Notes under the pieces: generated by a model
What the model was told of the DNA's origin: nothing
Database searches by the model: none
Seen by the model: the letters and a program-made list of their open reading frames with translations, nothing else
In this document: positions 44,043 through 52,835 of the stretch, piece by piece
Layout: every line of letters starts with the position of its first letter
How positions within the stretch are numbered: position 1 is the stretch's first letter
Assembly (NCBI RefSeq): GCF_900101505.1
Contig: NZ_FMZI01000006.1
Coordinates: 274,466 to 338,465, forward strand
From: Antarctobacter albus
GTDB lineage: Bacteria > Pseudomonadota > Alphaproteobacteria > Rhodobacterales > Rhodobacteraceae
Direction: 5' to 3'
Length of the DNA: 64,000 nucleotides
Program-made: the position numbers and the translations under genes

Positions 44043-45014
44043 ATGTTACCCGAGCAGAGCCGCATGACAGACAGCCCCTCCGCGGTCGCCCGCACCGTCC
44101 TTGCCACCGAAAGCGCGGCGCTGGCGCGCCTGGGCGATGAACTGCCAGAGAGTTTCGATGCCGTCGTGGCGCGGCTGTTGCAGGTGCAGGGGCGCGTGAT
44201 CGTCTCTGGCATGGGCAAGTCCGGCCATGTCGCCAACAAGATCGCCGCCACCTTCGCCTCGACCGGCACGCCCGCGCAGGGCGTCCATCCGGGCGAGGCC
44301 AGCCACGGCGACCTGGGCATGATCACGCCGGCCGACGCGGTGATCCTGATTTCCAATTCCGGCGAGACCAGGGAACTGGCCGACATGATCGCCCATTGCG
44401 CGCGCTTCTCGGTGCCGCTGGTGGCCATGACGAAGGGGGCGGACAGCACCCTGGCCCGCGCCGCCGATCACGTCCTGCTGATGCCCGACGCGCCCGAGGC
44501 CTGCGCCATCGGCATGGCGCCCACCACGTCCACGACGATGGCGATGGCCCTGGGCGATGCGCTTGCGGTGGCGATGATGCAGCATCGCGGCTTCGACCGG
44601 ACCAGCTTTGCCGCCTTTCATCCGGGCGGCACGCTGGGGGCGCAACTGCTGCGGGTCTCCGCCGTGATGCACCGGGGCGAGGAGCTGCCCGTCGTTGGCG
44701 CCGATACGCCGATGTCCGAGACGCTGCTGGTCATGAGCCAGAAGGGATTCGGCGTCGCGGCCCTGGTCGAGCACGAACGCCTGACCGGCATCATCACCGA
44801 CGGCGACCTGCGCCGCAACATGGAGGGGCTGATGGAGCGCCGTGCCGGCGAGGTCGCGACGCGCGGACCGCTGGTCACCGCCCCCGACACGCTCCTGATC
44901 GAGGCATTGGGCATCATGAACACGACGAAACGCACCGTGCTTCTGGTCACCGAGGGCGAAACCCTGGTCGGTCTCCTGCACATCCATGACGCGCTGCGGG
45001 CAGGTGTCGCATGA
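44043..45014 (+). CDS. kpsF: D-arabinose 5-phosphate isomerase
   Basis: This 323-residue KpsF/GutQ enzyme converts ribulose 5-phosphate to arabinose 5-phosphate, the start of Kdo synthesis. It has an N-terminal SIS domain (VIVSGMGKSGHVANKIAATF split around residue 60; ISNSGETRE) and two C-terminal CBS domains (from about 205 and 275, with GIITDGDLRRNM). The ATG at 44043 has an AGGCGG-like site; the ATG at 44064 matches the common family start and is a good alternative. It overlaps kdsB by ATGA and leads a three-gene Kdo operon. Confidence 0.94.
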   Translation: MLPEQSRMTDSPSAVARTVLATESAALARLGDELPESFDAVVARLLQVQGRVIVSGMGKSGHVANKIAATFASTGTPAQGVHPGEASHGDLGMITPADAVILISNSGETRELADMIAHCARFSVPLVAMTKGADSTLARAADHVLLMPDAPEACAIGMAPTTSTTMAMALGDALAVAMMQHRGFDRTSFAAFHPGGTLGAQLLRVSAVMHRGEELPVVGADTPMSETLLVMSQKGFGVAALVEHERLTGIITDGDLRRNMEGLMERRAGEVATRGPLVTAPDTLLIEALGIMNTTKRTVLLVTEGETLVGLLHIHDALRAGVA

Positions 45015-45799
45015 GCGCGGTCATCTTCATCCCCGCCCGCTATGCCTCGACCCGCTACCCCGGCAAGCCGCTGGTCGAACTCAAGGGCGCGACGGGCCAG
45101 GCAAAATCGCTGATCCAGCGCAGCTGGGAAGCGGCGCAGTCGGTCAAGGGCGCCGATGCGGTCTATGTGCTGACCGATGACGCCCGCATCGCCGAGGCCG
45201 CGCGCGGGTTCGGCGCCGAGGTGCTGATGACCTCTGAAACCGCCCGCAACGGCACCGAACGCTGTGCCGAGGGCCTGGCGCAACTGTCGCAAGCCCCTGA
45301 CTGCGTGGTGAACCTGCAGGGCGATGCACCGCTCACCCCGCCCTGGTTCGTCGATGCGCTGATCGACCGCATGCAGGACTCTGCCGTGCAGATGGCAACG
45401 CCGATCCTGCGCTGCGATGCCGAGACACTGGCCAACTTCGTCACCGACCGCCAAAACGGCCGCGTCGGCGGCACAACTGCCGTGGCGCGCGCCGATGGCA
45501 CCGCGCTCTACTTCTCGAAAGAAGTGCTGCCCTTCGTGGCCTCGCTGGAGCGCCCGCCCGAGGTCTGGCACCATGTCGGCGTCTACGCCTATCGCCCCGC
45601 GGCGCTCTCCGCTTACATGGGGTGGCAGGAGGGCCCGCTGGAAAAGGCCGAGGGCCTGGAACAGCTGAGGTTTCTCGAAAACGGCGTGCCTGTGACCTGT
45701 GTCCCGGTCGAGGCGCGTGGCCGGGTGTTCTGGGAACTCAACAACCCCGTGGACGTGGCCCGGATCGAGGGCGTCCTTGCAAAGGAAGGCATCGCATGA
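45011..45799 (+). CDS. kdsB: 3-deoxy-manno-octulosonate cytidylyltransferase
   Basis: This 262-residue enzyme activates Kdo to CMP-Kdo using CTP. Signature segments are FIPARYASTRYPGKPL (N-terminus), VVNLQGDAPLTPP (about 97-109, an LQGDxP variant) and the HVGVYAYRPAAL region. The start overlaps kpsF (ATGA) and the stop overlaps kdsA (ATGA), so translation is coupled. The product is used for lipopolysaccharide core or Kdo-containing capsule. Confidence 0.96.
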   Translation: MSAVIFIPARYASTRYPGKPLVELKGATGQAKSLIQRSWEAAQSVKGADAVYVLTDDARIAEAARGFGAEVLMTSETARNGTERCAEGLAQLSQAPDCVVNLQGDAPLTPPWFVDALIDRMQDSAVQMATPILRCDAETLANFVTDRQNGRVGGTTAVARADGTALYFSKEVLPFVASLERPPEVWHHVGVYAYRPAALSAYMGWQEGPLEKAEGLEQLRFLENGVPVTCVPVEARGRVFWELNNPVDVARIEGVLAKEGIA

Positions 45800-46617
45800 C
45801 GGATGTGTCCATCGGCACCTACACGGTGTCCAACGCCGCCCCCTTCACCCTGATCGCGGGCCCCTGCCAGATCGAGAGCCTGGACCACGCCCGGATGCTG
45901 GCGGAACGCATCGCCGAGGCAGCAGAAACGGCGGGCGTGAACTGGATCTTCAAGGCCAGCTACGACAAGGCCAACCGTTCGTCCCTGTCCGGCAAGCGCG
46001 GGATCGGCATGGAAGAGGGGCTGCGCGTCCTGTCCACCATCCGCAAGGAGTTCGGCGTGCCGGTGCTGACCGACGTGCACGGCCCGGAGCAATGTTCGGT
46101 GGTGGCCTCGGCGGTGGACGTGCTGCAGATCCCCGCCTTCCTGTCGCGCCAGACCGACCTGCTGCTGGCCGCCGGCGAAACCGGCGCCGCGATCAACGTC
46201 AAGAAGGGCCAGTTCCTTGCCCCCTGGGACATGGCGAACGTCGCGGCCAAGATCGCGTCGACCGGGAACGAGAATATCCTGCTCTGCGAGCGCGGCGCCA
46301 GCTTTGGCTACAACATGCTGGTCTCGGACATGCGGTCGCTGCCGATCATGGCCGAAACCGGCTACCCCGTGGTCTTCGACGCCACCCATTCCGTGCAGTT
46401 GCCGGGCGGGCAAGGCACCTCTTCGGGCGGCCAGCGCCAATTCGTCGAACCACTGGCCCGCGCCGCAGTCGCCGTGGGCTGCGCGGCGGTCTTCATCGAA
46501 ACGCATGAAGACCCCGACAATGCCCCCAGCGACGGGCCGAACATGGTCCCGGTCGACGACCTCACCCGCCTGCTCAAGGGGCTGGCAGCCGTCGATGCCC
46601 TGACCAAGGGGGCTTGA
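45796..46617 (+). CDS. kdsA: 3-deoxy-8-phosphooctulonate synthase
   Basis: This 273-residue enzyme condenses phosphoenolpyruvate with arabinose 5-phosphate to Kdo-8-phosphate. Features are IAGPCQIES (about 19-27), KASYDKANRSS, NVKKGQFLAPWDM and the FDATHSVQLPGG loop. The cysteine in GPCQIES, in place of the Asn of the E. coli enzyme, marks it as the metal-dependent class. GGAAGG precedes the ATG, which overlaps kdsB's stop. kpsF, kdsB and kdsA give three steps of the pathway; the phosphatase kdsC is not here. Confidence 0.97.
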   Translation: MTDVSIGTYTVSNAAPFTLIAGPCQIESLDHARMLAERIAEAAETAGVNWIFKASYDKANRSSLSGKRGIGMEEGLRVLSTIRKEFGVPVLTDVHGPEQCSVVASAVDVLQIPAFLSRQTDLLLAAGETGAAINVKKGQFLAPWDMANVAAKIASTGNENILLCERGASFGYNMLVSDMRSLPIMAETGYPVVFDATHSVQLPGGQGTSSGGQRQFVEPLARAAVAVGCAAVFIETHEDPDNAPSDGPNMVPVDDLTRLLKGLAAVDALTKGA

Positions 46618-46651
46618 GGTCCCGGCCGCGCAAAGGCGTCACGGTCGGATT

Positions 46652-46709
46652 GGGTATTTGAGACCAAGAAGAAACACCGGATCATGCTTCTTCTTGGCAA
46701 AAATACCCC
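46652..46709. repeat. Dispersed repeat as an inverted pair (hairpin) between convergent genes
   Basis: Two arms of the repeat, GGGTATTTgagaCCAAGAAGAA (46652-46673, in two blocks) and its near-complement TTCTTCTTGGCaaAAATACCC (46688-46708, split here by case), face each other over a 14-base loop. The hairpin lies between the kdsA and phosphohexomutase stops and probably terminates both. Related single copies are at 22200, 53754 and 61196. Confidence 0.65.
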
Positions 46710-46735
46710 TGCGACGGTCCGGTCCGGGCGGTCGC

Positions 46736-48142
46736 TCAGGCAGAGAGCGTCTCGCCCAGTTTCGCCAGGTAGCTCTCCACCAGCGCCGAGGCAGTCTCGC
46801 GTGTGCTCGCCTCGGCATAGCAGCGGAATTCGGGCGCGTTGCCGGAGGGGCGCAGGTGGACCACGTCTCCAGTGGCAAAGGTGACACGCAACCCGTCTGT
46901 TTCGTCCACCTCCGCAATCTCACCTGTGTCCGCAAAGAAAGCGGCGCGCGCGGCGGCATCGCCTGAAAGCGACGCGATAAAGGCCTTCGAGATTTCCGAT
47001 TCGATCCCCTGAATACGGTCGGCGGCGGTGAAGCGCGGCGGCAAGGCGTCCAGCAGGGCGGACAGCGGTTTGTCCGCGGCGCGGGCGGCGCCCAGCGGGG
47101 CCAGGATCGGCAGCAGGCAATCGCGGGTCATCAGCGGGGCCAGCCTGCCCGCAGGGCCATCCGCCTCGAACCCCAGCAGGAAGCCGCCGTTGGCCTCGTA
47201 ACCCACGACGCGGGCGGCGGGGTTGTCCCGCAGCGCCTCTTCCATCGCGGCGATGACGAAGGGCGAGCCGATCTTCGTGCGGTGGATGGCGTCGAAGGCA
47301 AAGCCGCCCTCCGCCTCGATCATCGTGTTCGACGAGACCGGCGTGCAGATCACCCGGGCGCCCAGCGCGCGGGCGGTCATGGCGCCCAGCACATCGCCCG
47401 GCACCACCTGTTGCGCGTCATCCACCAGCATCGGCCGGTCGGCATCGCCATCGGTGGAGATGAGGACATCCAGGCGATGATCTGCGAACCAGCCAGCGAA
47501 GAGTTTCCTGGTCTCCGGGTCCAGTGCCTCGGTGTCGACGGGAATGAACGTGTCCGAGCGCGCGATGGGAAGCGCGGTGGCGCCCAGCGCCTCGACCACC
47601 TCGACCATGATGTCGCGGGCGACCGAACTGTGCTGGTAGACGCCGACGCGCAGGCCCGCCAGCGCCTCGCGGCCAAAGGCCTGGGTGTAGCGGGCGACAT
47701 AGGCGGCGCGGGCGTCGGCCCTGGTCGCCATGCCTTTTTCCGCCACCTTGGCCCCCTGGCCAAGCGCCGCGTTGATACGGACCTCGTCCTCCTTCGAGAT
47801 TTCCCCGGTGGGGACGTAGAACTTCAGCCCGTTGCGGTCGGCGGGGATGTGGCTGCCGGTGACCATGACGGCGCCGGCCCCGGCCTCCAGCGATGACAAC
47901 GCCAGCGCGGGCGTCGGCACCACGCCGCAGTCGACCGCATCGACGCCCGCATCGCGCACGGCGGCGATAACCCATTCCGCGATCTGCGGCGAGGAGGGGC
48001 GCAGGTCACGACCGACGTGCACGGCGTCCCCGTAGGGGCAGGCGCAGAGAAAAGCGGTGACGTAATCGCGCACCAGCTCCTCTGTCAGCTCCACCACCAG
48101 GCCGCGCAGGCCGCTTGTGCCGAATTTGGGGGCCATCTTCAC
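46736..48142 (-). CDS. Phosphomannomutase/phosphoglucomutase family enzyme
   Basis: This 468-residue alpha-D-phosphohexomutase has all four active-site elements: phosphoserine loop TGSHIPADRNG (about 95-105), metal loop DGDADRP (about 232-238), sugar-binding GYEANGGFLLG (about 318-328) and the C-terminal phosphate-binding RPSGNAPEFR (about 432-441). It interconverts hexose 1- and 6-phosphates; mannose, glucose or glucosamine cannot be separated by sequence alone. An ATG two codons later is an equal start. With ugd and the Kdo genes nearby it likely feeds nucleotide-sugar synthesis. Confidence 0.92.
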   Translation of the reverse strand: MKMAPKFGTSGLRGLVVELTEELVRDYVTAFLCACPYGDAVHVGRDLRPSSPQIAEWVIAAVRDAGVDAVDCGVVPTPALALSSLEAGAGAVMVTGSHIPADRNGLKFYVPTGEISKEDEVRINAALGQGAKVAEKGMATRADARAAYVARYTQAFGREALAGLRVGVYQHSSVARDIMVEVVEALGATALPIARSDTFIPVDTEALDPETRKLFAGWFADHRLDVLISTDGDADRPMLVDDAQQVVPGDVLGAMTARALGARVICTPVSSNTMIEAEGGFAFDAIHRTKIGSPFVIAAMEEALRDNPAARVVGYEANGGFLLGFEADGPAGRLAPLMTRDCLLPILAPLGAARAADKPLSALLDALPPRFTAADRIQGIESEISKAFIASLSGDAAARAAFFADTGEIAEVDETDGLRVTFATGDVVHLRPSGNAPEFRCYAEASTRETASALVESYLAKLGETLSA

Positions 48143-48258
48143 TATCCTTGCCTTGTCAAATGCCTGTGCACGCCGGGGCGCGCGGCTGTTTTCCCGTCTC
48201 GGGACGCGGATGGCAAGGGCGGGTTTCGCAGCGGCGGCGACCGGCCTATCCTGTCACC

Positions 48259-48837
48259 ATGAAACGCCTGTTTTTCCTGCTGGCCCTGATCTGCGCAGCC
48301 CCCCTTGCCGCCGCCCCTTACGCCGAACATCAGGCCCGCCGGCCCGAGCTGTTCGATCCGGAAACCGGCTATCGCATCGGCCGCCAGCGAGCGCCGACGC
48401 CGGATGACATTCCCGCGCCCGCCGTGCTGGTCACGCCTCAGGAGGCGCGGGCATTGCTGGCGGAGGGTGCGCTGGCGCTGGATGTCTTTGCCGCACAGCA
48501 GTCACGCTTTGACGAGCTGGAAGGGACCTGGCTGGTATCGGAACAGCGGCTGTCGCTGCCCGGCGCGGTCTGGCTGCCCGAAGTGGGGCGCGGGCGGCTG
48601 TCCGACATCATGCAGCGCTACCTGGAGGACAACCTCACACGGATGACGGCGGGCGACCGGGCGCGGGCGCTGCTGGTCTATTGCGTGGCGGATTGCTGGA
48701 TGAGCTGGAACGCAGCGCAGCGGATCGCGGCGATGGGGTACTCCCGCGTCTACTGGTTCCGACTGGGGACCGATGGCTGGCTGGACATCGGCGGCACTCT
48801 GGAGCCTGTCGACCCGGTGGCCGTGGATGTCGACTGA
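48259..48837 (+). CDS. PQQ-dependent catabolism-associated CxxxCW rhodanese-like protein
   Basis: This 192-residue exported protein has a Sec signal (MKRLFFLLALICAAPLAAA) and a rhodanese-like fold ending in YCVADCWMSWNAAQR (about 150-164). The C-x3-CW plus WMSWNAA pattern is the hallmark of the PQQ-associated CXXCW family found only near quinoprotein alcohol dehydrogenase genes. The two cysteines may carry a persulfide or disulfide. It is convergent with the metallohydrolase gene and marks the start of the quinoprotein region. The catalytic role in the family is not established. Confidence 0.9.
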   Translation: MKRLFFLLALICAAPLAAAPYAEHQARRPELFDPETGYRIGRQRAPTPDDIPAPAVLVTPQEARALLAEGALALDVFAAQQSRFDELEGTWLVSEQRLSLPGAVWLPEVGRGRLSDIMQRYLEDNLTRMTAGDRARALLVYCVADCWMSWNAAQRIAAMGYSRVYWFRLGTDGWLDIGGTLEPVDPVAVDVD

Positions 48838-48844
48838 GCGCGGC

Positions 48845-48865
48845 GATGGGTTTGGAAAACCCATC
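48845..48865. terminator. Bidirectional terminator hairpin
   Basis: GATGGGTTT pairs with AAACCCATC around a 3-base loop between the convergent rhodanese-like and metallohydrolase genes. The U-rich arm on either strand suits bidirectional use. Confidence 0.6.
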
Positions 48866-48878
48866 CTACACCGTCCGA

Positions 48879-49820
48879 TCAGTTGCCGCGCGGCAGTTCC
48901 TCGCGCTCGATCCCGGGAAAGAGATGCGCGACCGACCGCTGGTATTCCTGCGGCTGCGCGCCCATCCCGGCAAAGCGGTCTGGCAGGGGCGTTTCCATCA
49001 GCTCCACCATGTCCAAGCCCGCGCGGGCACCTTCCCGCAGGGTGCGGTCCAGCCAAGAGAGGTAGTCGCGGGTCTGGGTGATCGAGTCCCCGGTCGGGTC
49101 CGCCGGGCCATGACCGGGAATGACCAGCGCGGGCTTTGCCGCCTGCAACGCGTCCAGCGCCTGTTGCCAGCGCGGCAGATCGGCGCTGGGCGTCGTGGGC
49201 GCGCGGTTGTAAAAGACAAGATCCCCGGCCACCAACGTGCCGCTGCGGCGATCCATCAGGGCCAGATCCGCACTGGTGTGCCCGCCCAGCGGCAGGGCCA
49301 GGAAATCGCGCCCGTCCAGCGTCAGATCGCCACCCGCGATCACGTCGCTGGGCGGCACCACTTCGGTCCCGCGCATCCAGTCCCCCAGAAGCCGGTACAT
49401 GTTGTCCGCAAAGGCGTCGCCCTCGTCCAGGGCCGCCTGCCGGGTGCCGCCCAGCGCATGAATTGGCCTGTCGGCAAAGACCTGGTTGCCAAAGAAATGG
49501 TCCGGGTGGTGATGGGTGTTCACCACGGTGGAAATACCGCGAATATCCAGGCTGCGCGCCAGCGTGTTCAGCGCCTCGCCATAGCGGCGGGATGACCCGG
49601 TATCGACAAGGATCAGCCCGCTATCGCCCTTCATCAGGGTGATGTTGACGATGGCACCGCCGTTTTCCATCGAGAAGTAATCGGTCGCCCCTTCGACCAT
49701 CCATATTCCATCGGCCAGCGGCTTGGCGGTCAGGTCATAGCTGAGACGGGGCTGGGCAAAGGCACGCGGGGCCAGCGGCAGACTTGCCAGCAGGCCAAGG
49801 GCGGAACGGCGGGTCAGCAT
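48879..49820 (-). CDS. Quinoprotein relay system zinc metallohydrolase (MBL fold)
   Basis: This 313-residue protein has a twin-arginine-like signal (TRRSALGLLASLPLAPRAFA) and a metallo-beta-lactamase fold with THHHPDHFFGN (about 102-112), GGHTSADL (about 180) and PGHGPAD, giving the two-zinc site. It belongs to the SoxH-related family of quinoprotein relay proteins, always encoded with a SoxYZ-like carrier, here directly upstream (stop TGA and ATG share one base). It probably releases a cargo from the carrier in the periplasm. That chemistry is a family proposal and not proved. Confidence 0.9.
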   Translation of the reverse strand: MLTRRSALGLLASLPLAPRAFAQPRLSYDLTAKPLADGIWMVEGATDYFSMENGGAIVNITLMKGDSGLILVDTGSSRRYGEALNTLARSLDIRGISTVVNTHHHPDHFFGNQVFADRPIHALGGTRQAALDEGDAFADNMYRLLGDWMRGTEVVPPSDVIAGGDLTLDGRDFLALPLGGHTSADLALMDRRSGTLVAGDLVFYNRAPTTPSADLPRWQQALDALQAAKPALVIPGHGPADPTGDSITQTRDYLSWLDRTLREGARAGLDMVELMETPLPDRFAGMGAQPQEYQRSVAHLFPGIEREELPRGN

Positions 49821-50605
49821 CAGTTCAGTTCGCCCTCGCTCAGGACACCGCGAATGCGGTTGCCGTTGTTGTCGCGGCCCATGACCTTGACCGAGGCGGG
49901 CAACGCACCAGCGTCGAAATAGAAGGTAAAGGCAGGGTCCTCGTTCACCGGCTCGTGCAGTTCCAGCCGCGCCAGCGGGGTGCCGTCCTCATCCTGCAGG
50001 GACAGGTCCTCGATGATGAAGACGGGGATGCCATCGGCCAGCCCGGTGTCCATCGGGTGATCCACCACCAGCCGGGCGCGCCCCGAGGCGGACCAGAGCC
50101 GCCCGTGCACCTCTCCCAGCTTTTCCTCCCAGTCGTCGCTGGCATAGGCATGGGCGGGTGCGGTACAGCCGCCCCCCGCCGCGTCGATATAGGTCGACCC
50201 GATGTGCCAGCTGCCGGAATGAGTCTCGACGCTGGCGCGGATGGCCGTGGCCTGGTCGATCTTGAACCGCAGGGCCAGCTTGGCTTCGGCCTGTTCGGGG
50301 TAATAGGTCAGGATGTGGGGGATGGGGCCATAGTCGGCGCTGACCACGATACGTTTCACGTCGGGGATCGCCGTGGCATCGACCAGAAGGGGGACGTTCA
50401 GGCTGTCCTCGGCAGAGGCCGGCGCGCGCAGCACCACCCGGTCGTCGAAACGGATGTCGGCGGGATCGCCCAACAGCCCTTTCTGGTGGTAGTTCCACAT
50501 GCCCGATCCCATCGGATCCTGCAGCACGGTCTGCGGGTCGTCCAAAGCGGCGGCAGCACCGCCCGCAACGGCGATCAGCGCGGCAAGCGCGGTTCGGATG
50601 AGCAT
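49820..50605 (-). CDS. Quinoprotein dehydrogenase-associated SoxYZ-like carrier
   Basis: This 261-residue exported protein (signal MLIRTALAALIAVAGGAAAA) fuses a SoxY-like domain and a SoxZ-like domain. The carrier cysteine is in AAGGGCTAPAHA (about 148-159), matching the GGCGG-type arm of SoxY but placed between the two domains instead of at the C-terminus. The SoxZ-like half (about 175-255) has HPMDTGL and FTFYFDAG. GGGAGGG precedes the ATG at 50605. It pairs with the zinc metallohydrolase downstream. A divergent 160-bp region separates it from the NosR-like gene. Confidence 0.9.
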   Translation of the reverse strand: MLIRTALAALIAVAGGAAAALDDPQTVLQDPMGSGMWNYHQKGLLGDPADIRFDDRVVLRAPASAEDSLNVPLLVDATAIPDVKRIVVSADYGPIPHILTYYPEQAEAKLALRFKIDQATAIRASVETHSGSWHIGSTYIDAAGGGCTAPAHAYASDDWEEKLGEVHGRLWSASGRARLVVDHPMDTGLADGIPVFIIEDLSLQDEDGTPLARLELHEPVNEDPAFTFYFDAGALPASVKVMGRDNNGNRIRGVLSEGELN

Positions 50606-50765
50606 GGCGGACCCTCCCTGTCGTACCATGACACAAAGGCTAGCATGACGGGCGCGGGCGGATCACTGCGCCTAAGGTCGTAGATGGATCACCATTGCGT
50701 CAGGCGCGCCCCATTGGACCAAGGTCGCATAGGGGCGCGCCCGGGCCGGGCCTAGGGTCTCGCCC
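50606..50765. promoter_or_regulatory. Divergent control region, soxYZ-like / nosR-like genes
   Basis: It holds three related sequences: CCTAAGGTCG (50671), GGACCAAGGTC (50717-50727) and CCTAGGGTCT (50751). They resemble GGACCTAAGTCC at 59929 in the other divergent quinoprotein promoter. They may be operator half-sites for a shared regulator. No gene fits here. Confidence 0.35.
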
Positions 50766-52835
50766 ATGCGCGCGATCCTCTGCATCCTGGCCTGTCTCTG
50801 CCTGCTCACCGGCACCGCCCGGGCAGAGATGCTGAGCCGCGAGGCGCTGGCGGAGCGGGTCATACCGCCCTTCCTGCTGGGCGAGCCCGTCAACGACAAG
50901 GGTGTCTGGACGCTGGAAAACGCCGGCGGCCAGACCGCCGGTTACATCTTCGAGACCGAGCCCCTGGCCCCCCTGCCCGGCTTTTCCGGGGCGGCGATCA
51001 ACGTCCTTGTGATGCTGGACCTCGAAGGCCGGTTCGTCGACGTGCAGCTGATCGACCACAACGAGCCGATTTTCGTCTCTGGCCTCGGTCAGGCTGCCTT
51101 TGAACAGTTCTTTACCCAGTACCGGGGGCATTCGATCTCTGCCCCGATGGTCGTGGGCACCCCCTATGGCGAAACGCAGGGCAGCAGCGCGCTGGTCTAC
51201 CTGGACGGGGTGACAAAGGCGACGGCCAGCGTGCGGATCGCACATGAATCCATCCTGGCCGCCACCCTGCAGGTGGCGCGGGAAAAGATGCAGGGCGTGT
51301 CCAGCGGCCCGCCCGCCTACCCCGATCCCGCGGTGGACGAGGCCCTGACATGGGACGACCTGGTGGCGCAGGGGCTGGCGACCCGCCACCGCGTGAGCAA
51401 TGCCGAGGTGAACGCGGCCTTTGCCGGAACACTCTGGGAGGATGACGATCCAGAGGCGCAGGACGACCCCGAGGGCGCCTACCTGGACCTCTGGATCGTG
51501 GATATCGGCCCGCCCTCGATCGCACGGGCGGTTCTGGACGCGGAGTCTCTGGCCGAATTGCAGGCCTTCCTGACGATCTCGGACCATGCGGAACCGATCC
51601 TGCTGGTCGAAACCGGGCGGCACGGGCTGATCACCGAAGAATTCGTGCGCAACACCGCGCCCGACCTCGTCAGCGCGGAACAGTTCGGCCTGCCCGTCGC
51701 CCTGCGCGACAGCGACCTCTTGTTTTCCCTGCGCGCCGACCTGCCGGACACCCTGCAAGAGGGCACCGCGATGATCCTGCGCACCGACCGGCGGCTGGGC
51801 TTTGATCCGACAGAACCCTGGACCCTGTATGTCGAGGCAGTGCGCGCGCACGGGTCCTTCATGCCGCAGGTGGGCAGCGTGACGCTGTCCTCGACCCAGT
51901 CGACCGACGCCCGCTTTTTTGCCCGCGCCGAGGCGCCCCGGTCGCTGCCCCCCTGGCGGGCGGCACTGCGAGAGCGGCAGGCGGACCTGATCGCCCTGGC
52001 GCTGGGGCTGGCGGTGCTAATGCCGGTGCTGTTCTGGCGTCAGTCGGCTTTGGCGGGGCTGGCCGGGTTCACGCCGGTCCGGCTGGGCATCCTTGCGGTC
52101 ATGACCGGCTTTGTCGGCTGGTGGGGGCAGGGACAACTGTCCATCGTGACGGTGATCGGGGTGATCCGCACCGCCTGGGAGGGCGGCAGTTATGCCTTCC
52201 TGCTCTACGATCCCTTTTCGCTGCTGGTCTGGGCGGCGGCGATCCTGGGCTTTGTCCTCTGGGGGCGCGCGCTGTTCTGTGGCTGGCTCTGTCCCTTTGG
52301 CGCGATGCAGGAATTTGCCCATCACCTTGGCCGCTTGCTACGCCTCCCCGAGGTGACGGTGTCGGCACGCTGGGACAGCCGGCTGAAACGGGTGAAATAC
52401 CTGGTGCTGGCCGGGCTGGTGGCGCTGATCTTCGTGGCGCCGGACGCACTGGACACGGCGGCAGAGGTGGAACCCTTCAAGACCGCCGTGACCACCTATT
52501 TCATCCGCGAATGGTACTATGTCGCCTATGCGGTGGGGCTACTGGTGCTGTCGGCGGTTCTGTTCAAGGGGTTCTGCCGCTATCTTTGTCCGCTGGGCGC
52601 GCTGATGGCGCTGGGCGGGCTGCTGCGGGGGCGCGACTGGATCGCGCGCCGCGCGGAATGCGGCAGCCCCTGCCAGCTGTGTTCCGTCCGATGCAAGTAC
52701 CAGGCGATCCCCAGGTCGGGCCAGATCGACTATGCCGAATGCTTTGGCTGCCTCGATTGCGTGAAGATCCACGACGATGCAGCGCAATGTGTGCCACTGG
52801 TGCTGAAGGCGCGCGAAAGAAAGAGGGCGGCATGA
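50766..52835 (+). CDS. NosR/NirI-type membrane flavo-iron-sulfur protein
   Basis: This 689-residue protein has a Sec signal, a periplasmic FMN-binding domain (DGVTKAT at 147-153, Thr153 being the predicted covalent FMN site), six or so membrane helices (about 400-620) and cytoplasmic motifs FCGWLCPFGAMQE, FCRYLCPLGALM, CGSPCQLCSVRC and CFGCLDC. This is the polyferredoxin/NosR architecture that passes electrons across the membrane from quinol to the periplasm. No nitrous oxide reductase gene is near; the quinoprotein genes around it suggest it serves that system. apbE, the flavin-attaching enzyme, overlaps its 3' end. Confidence 0.9.
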   Translation: MRAILCILACLCLLTGTARAEMLSREALAERVIPPFLLGEPVNDKGVWTLENAGGQTAGYIFETEPLAPLPGFSGAAINVLVMLDLEGRFVDVQLIDHNEPIFVSGLGQAAFEQFFTQYRGHSISAPMVVGTPYGETQGSSALVYLDGVTKATASVRIAHESILAATLQVAREKMQGVSSGPPAYPDPAVDEALTWDDLVAQGLATRHRVSNAEVNAAFAGTLWEDDDPEAQDDPEGAYLDLWIVDIGPPSIARAVLDAESLAELQAFLTISDHAEPILLVETGRHGLITEEFVRNTAPDLVSAEQFGLPVALRDSDLLFSLRADLPDTLQEGTAMILRTDRRLGFDPTEPWTLYVEAVRAHGSFMPQVGSVTLSSTQSTDARFFARAEAPRSLPPWRAALRERQADLIALALGLAVLMPVLFWRQSALAGLAGFTPVRLGILAVMTGFVGWWGQGQLSIVTVIGVIRTAWEGGSYAFLLYDPFSLLVWAAAILGFVLWGRALFCGWLCPFGAMQEFAHHLGRLLRLPEVTVSARWDSRLKRVKYLVLAGLVALIFVAPDALDTAAEVEPFKTAVTTYFIREWYYVAYAVGLLVLSAVLFKGFCRYLCPLGALMALGGLLRGRDWIARRAECGSPCQLCSVRCKYQAIPRSGQIDYAECFGCLDCVKIHDDAAQCVPLVLKARERKRAA

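Noticed and set aside
50766..52835. NosR of a denitrification operon
   Set aside because: No nosZ, nosD, nosF or nosY is near, and the flanking genes are quinoprotein accessory genes.
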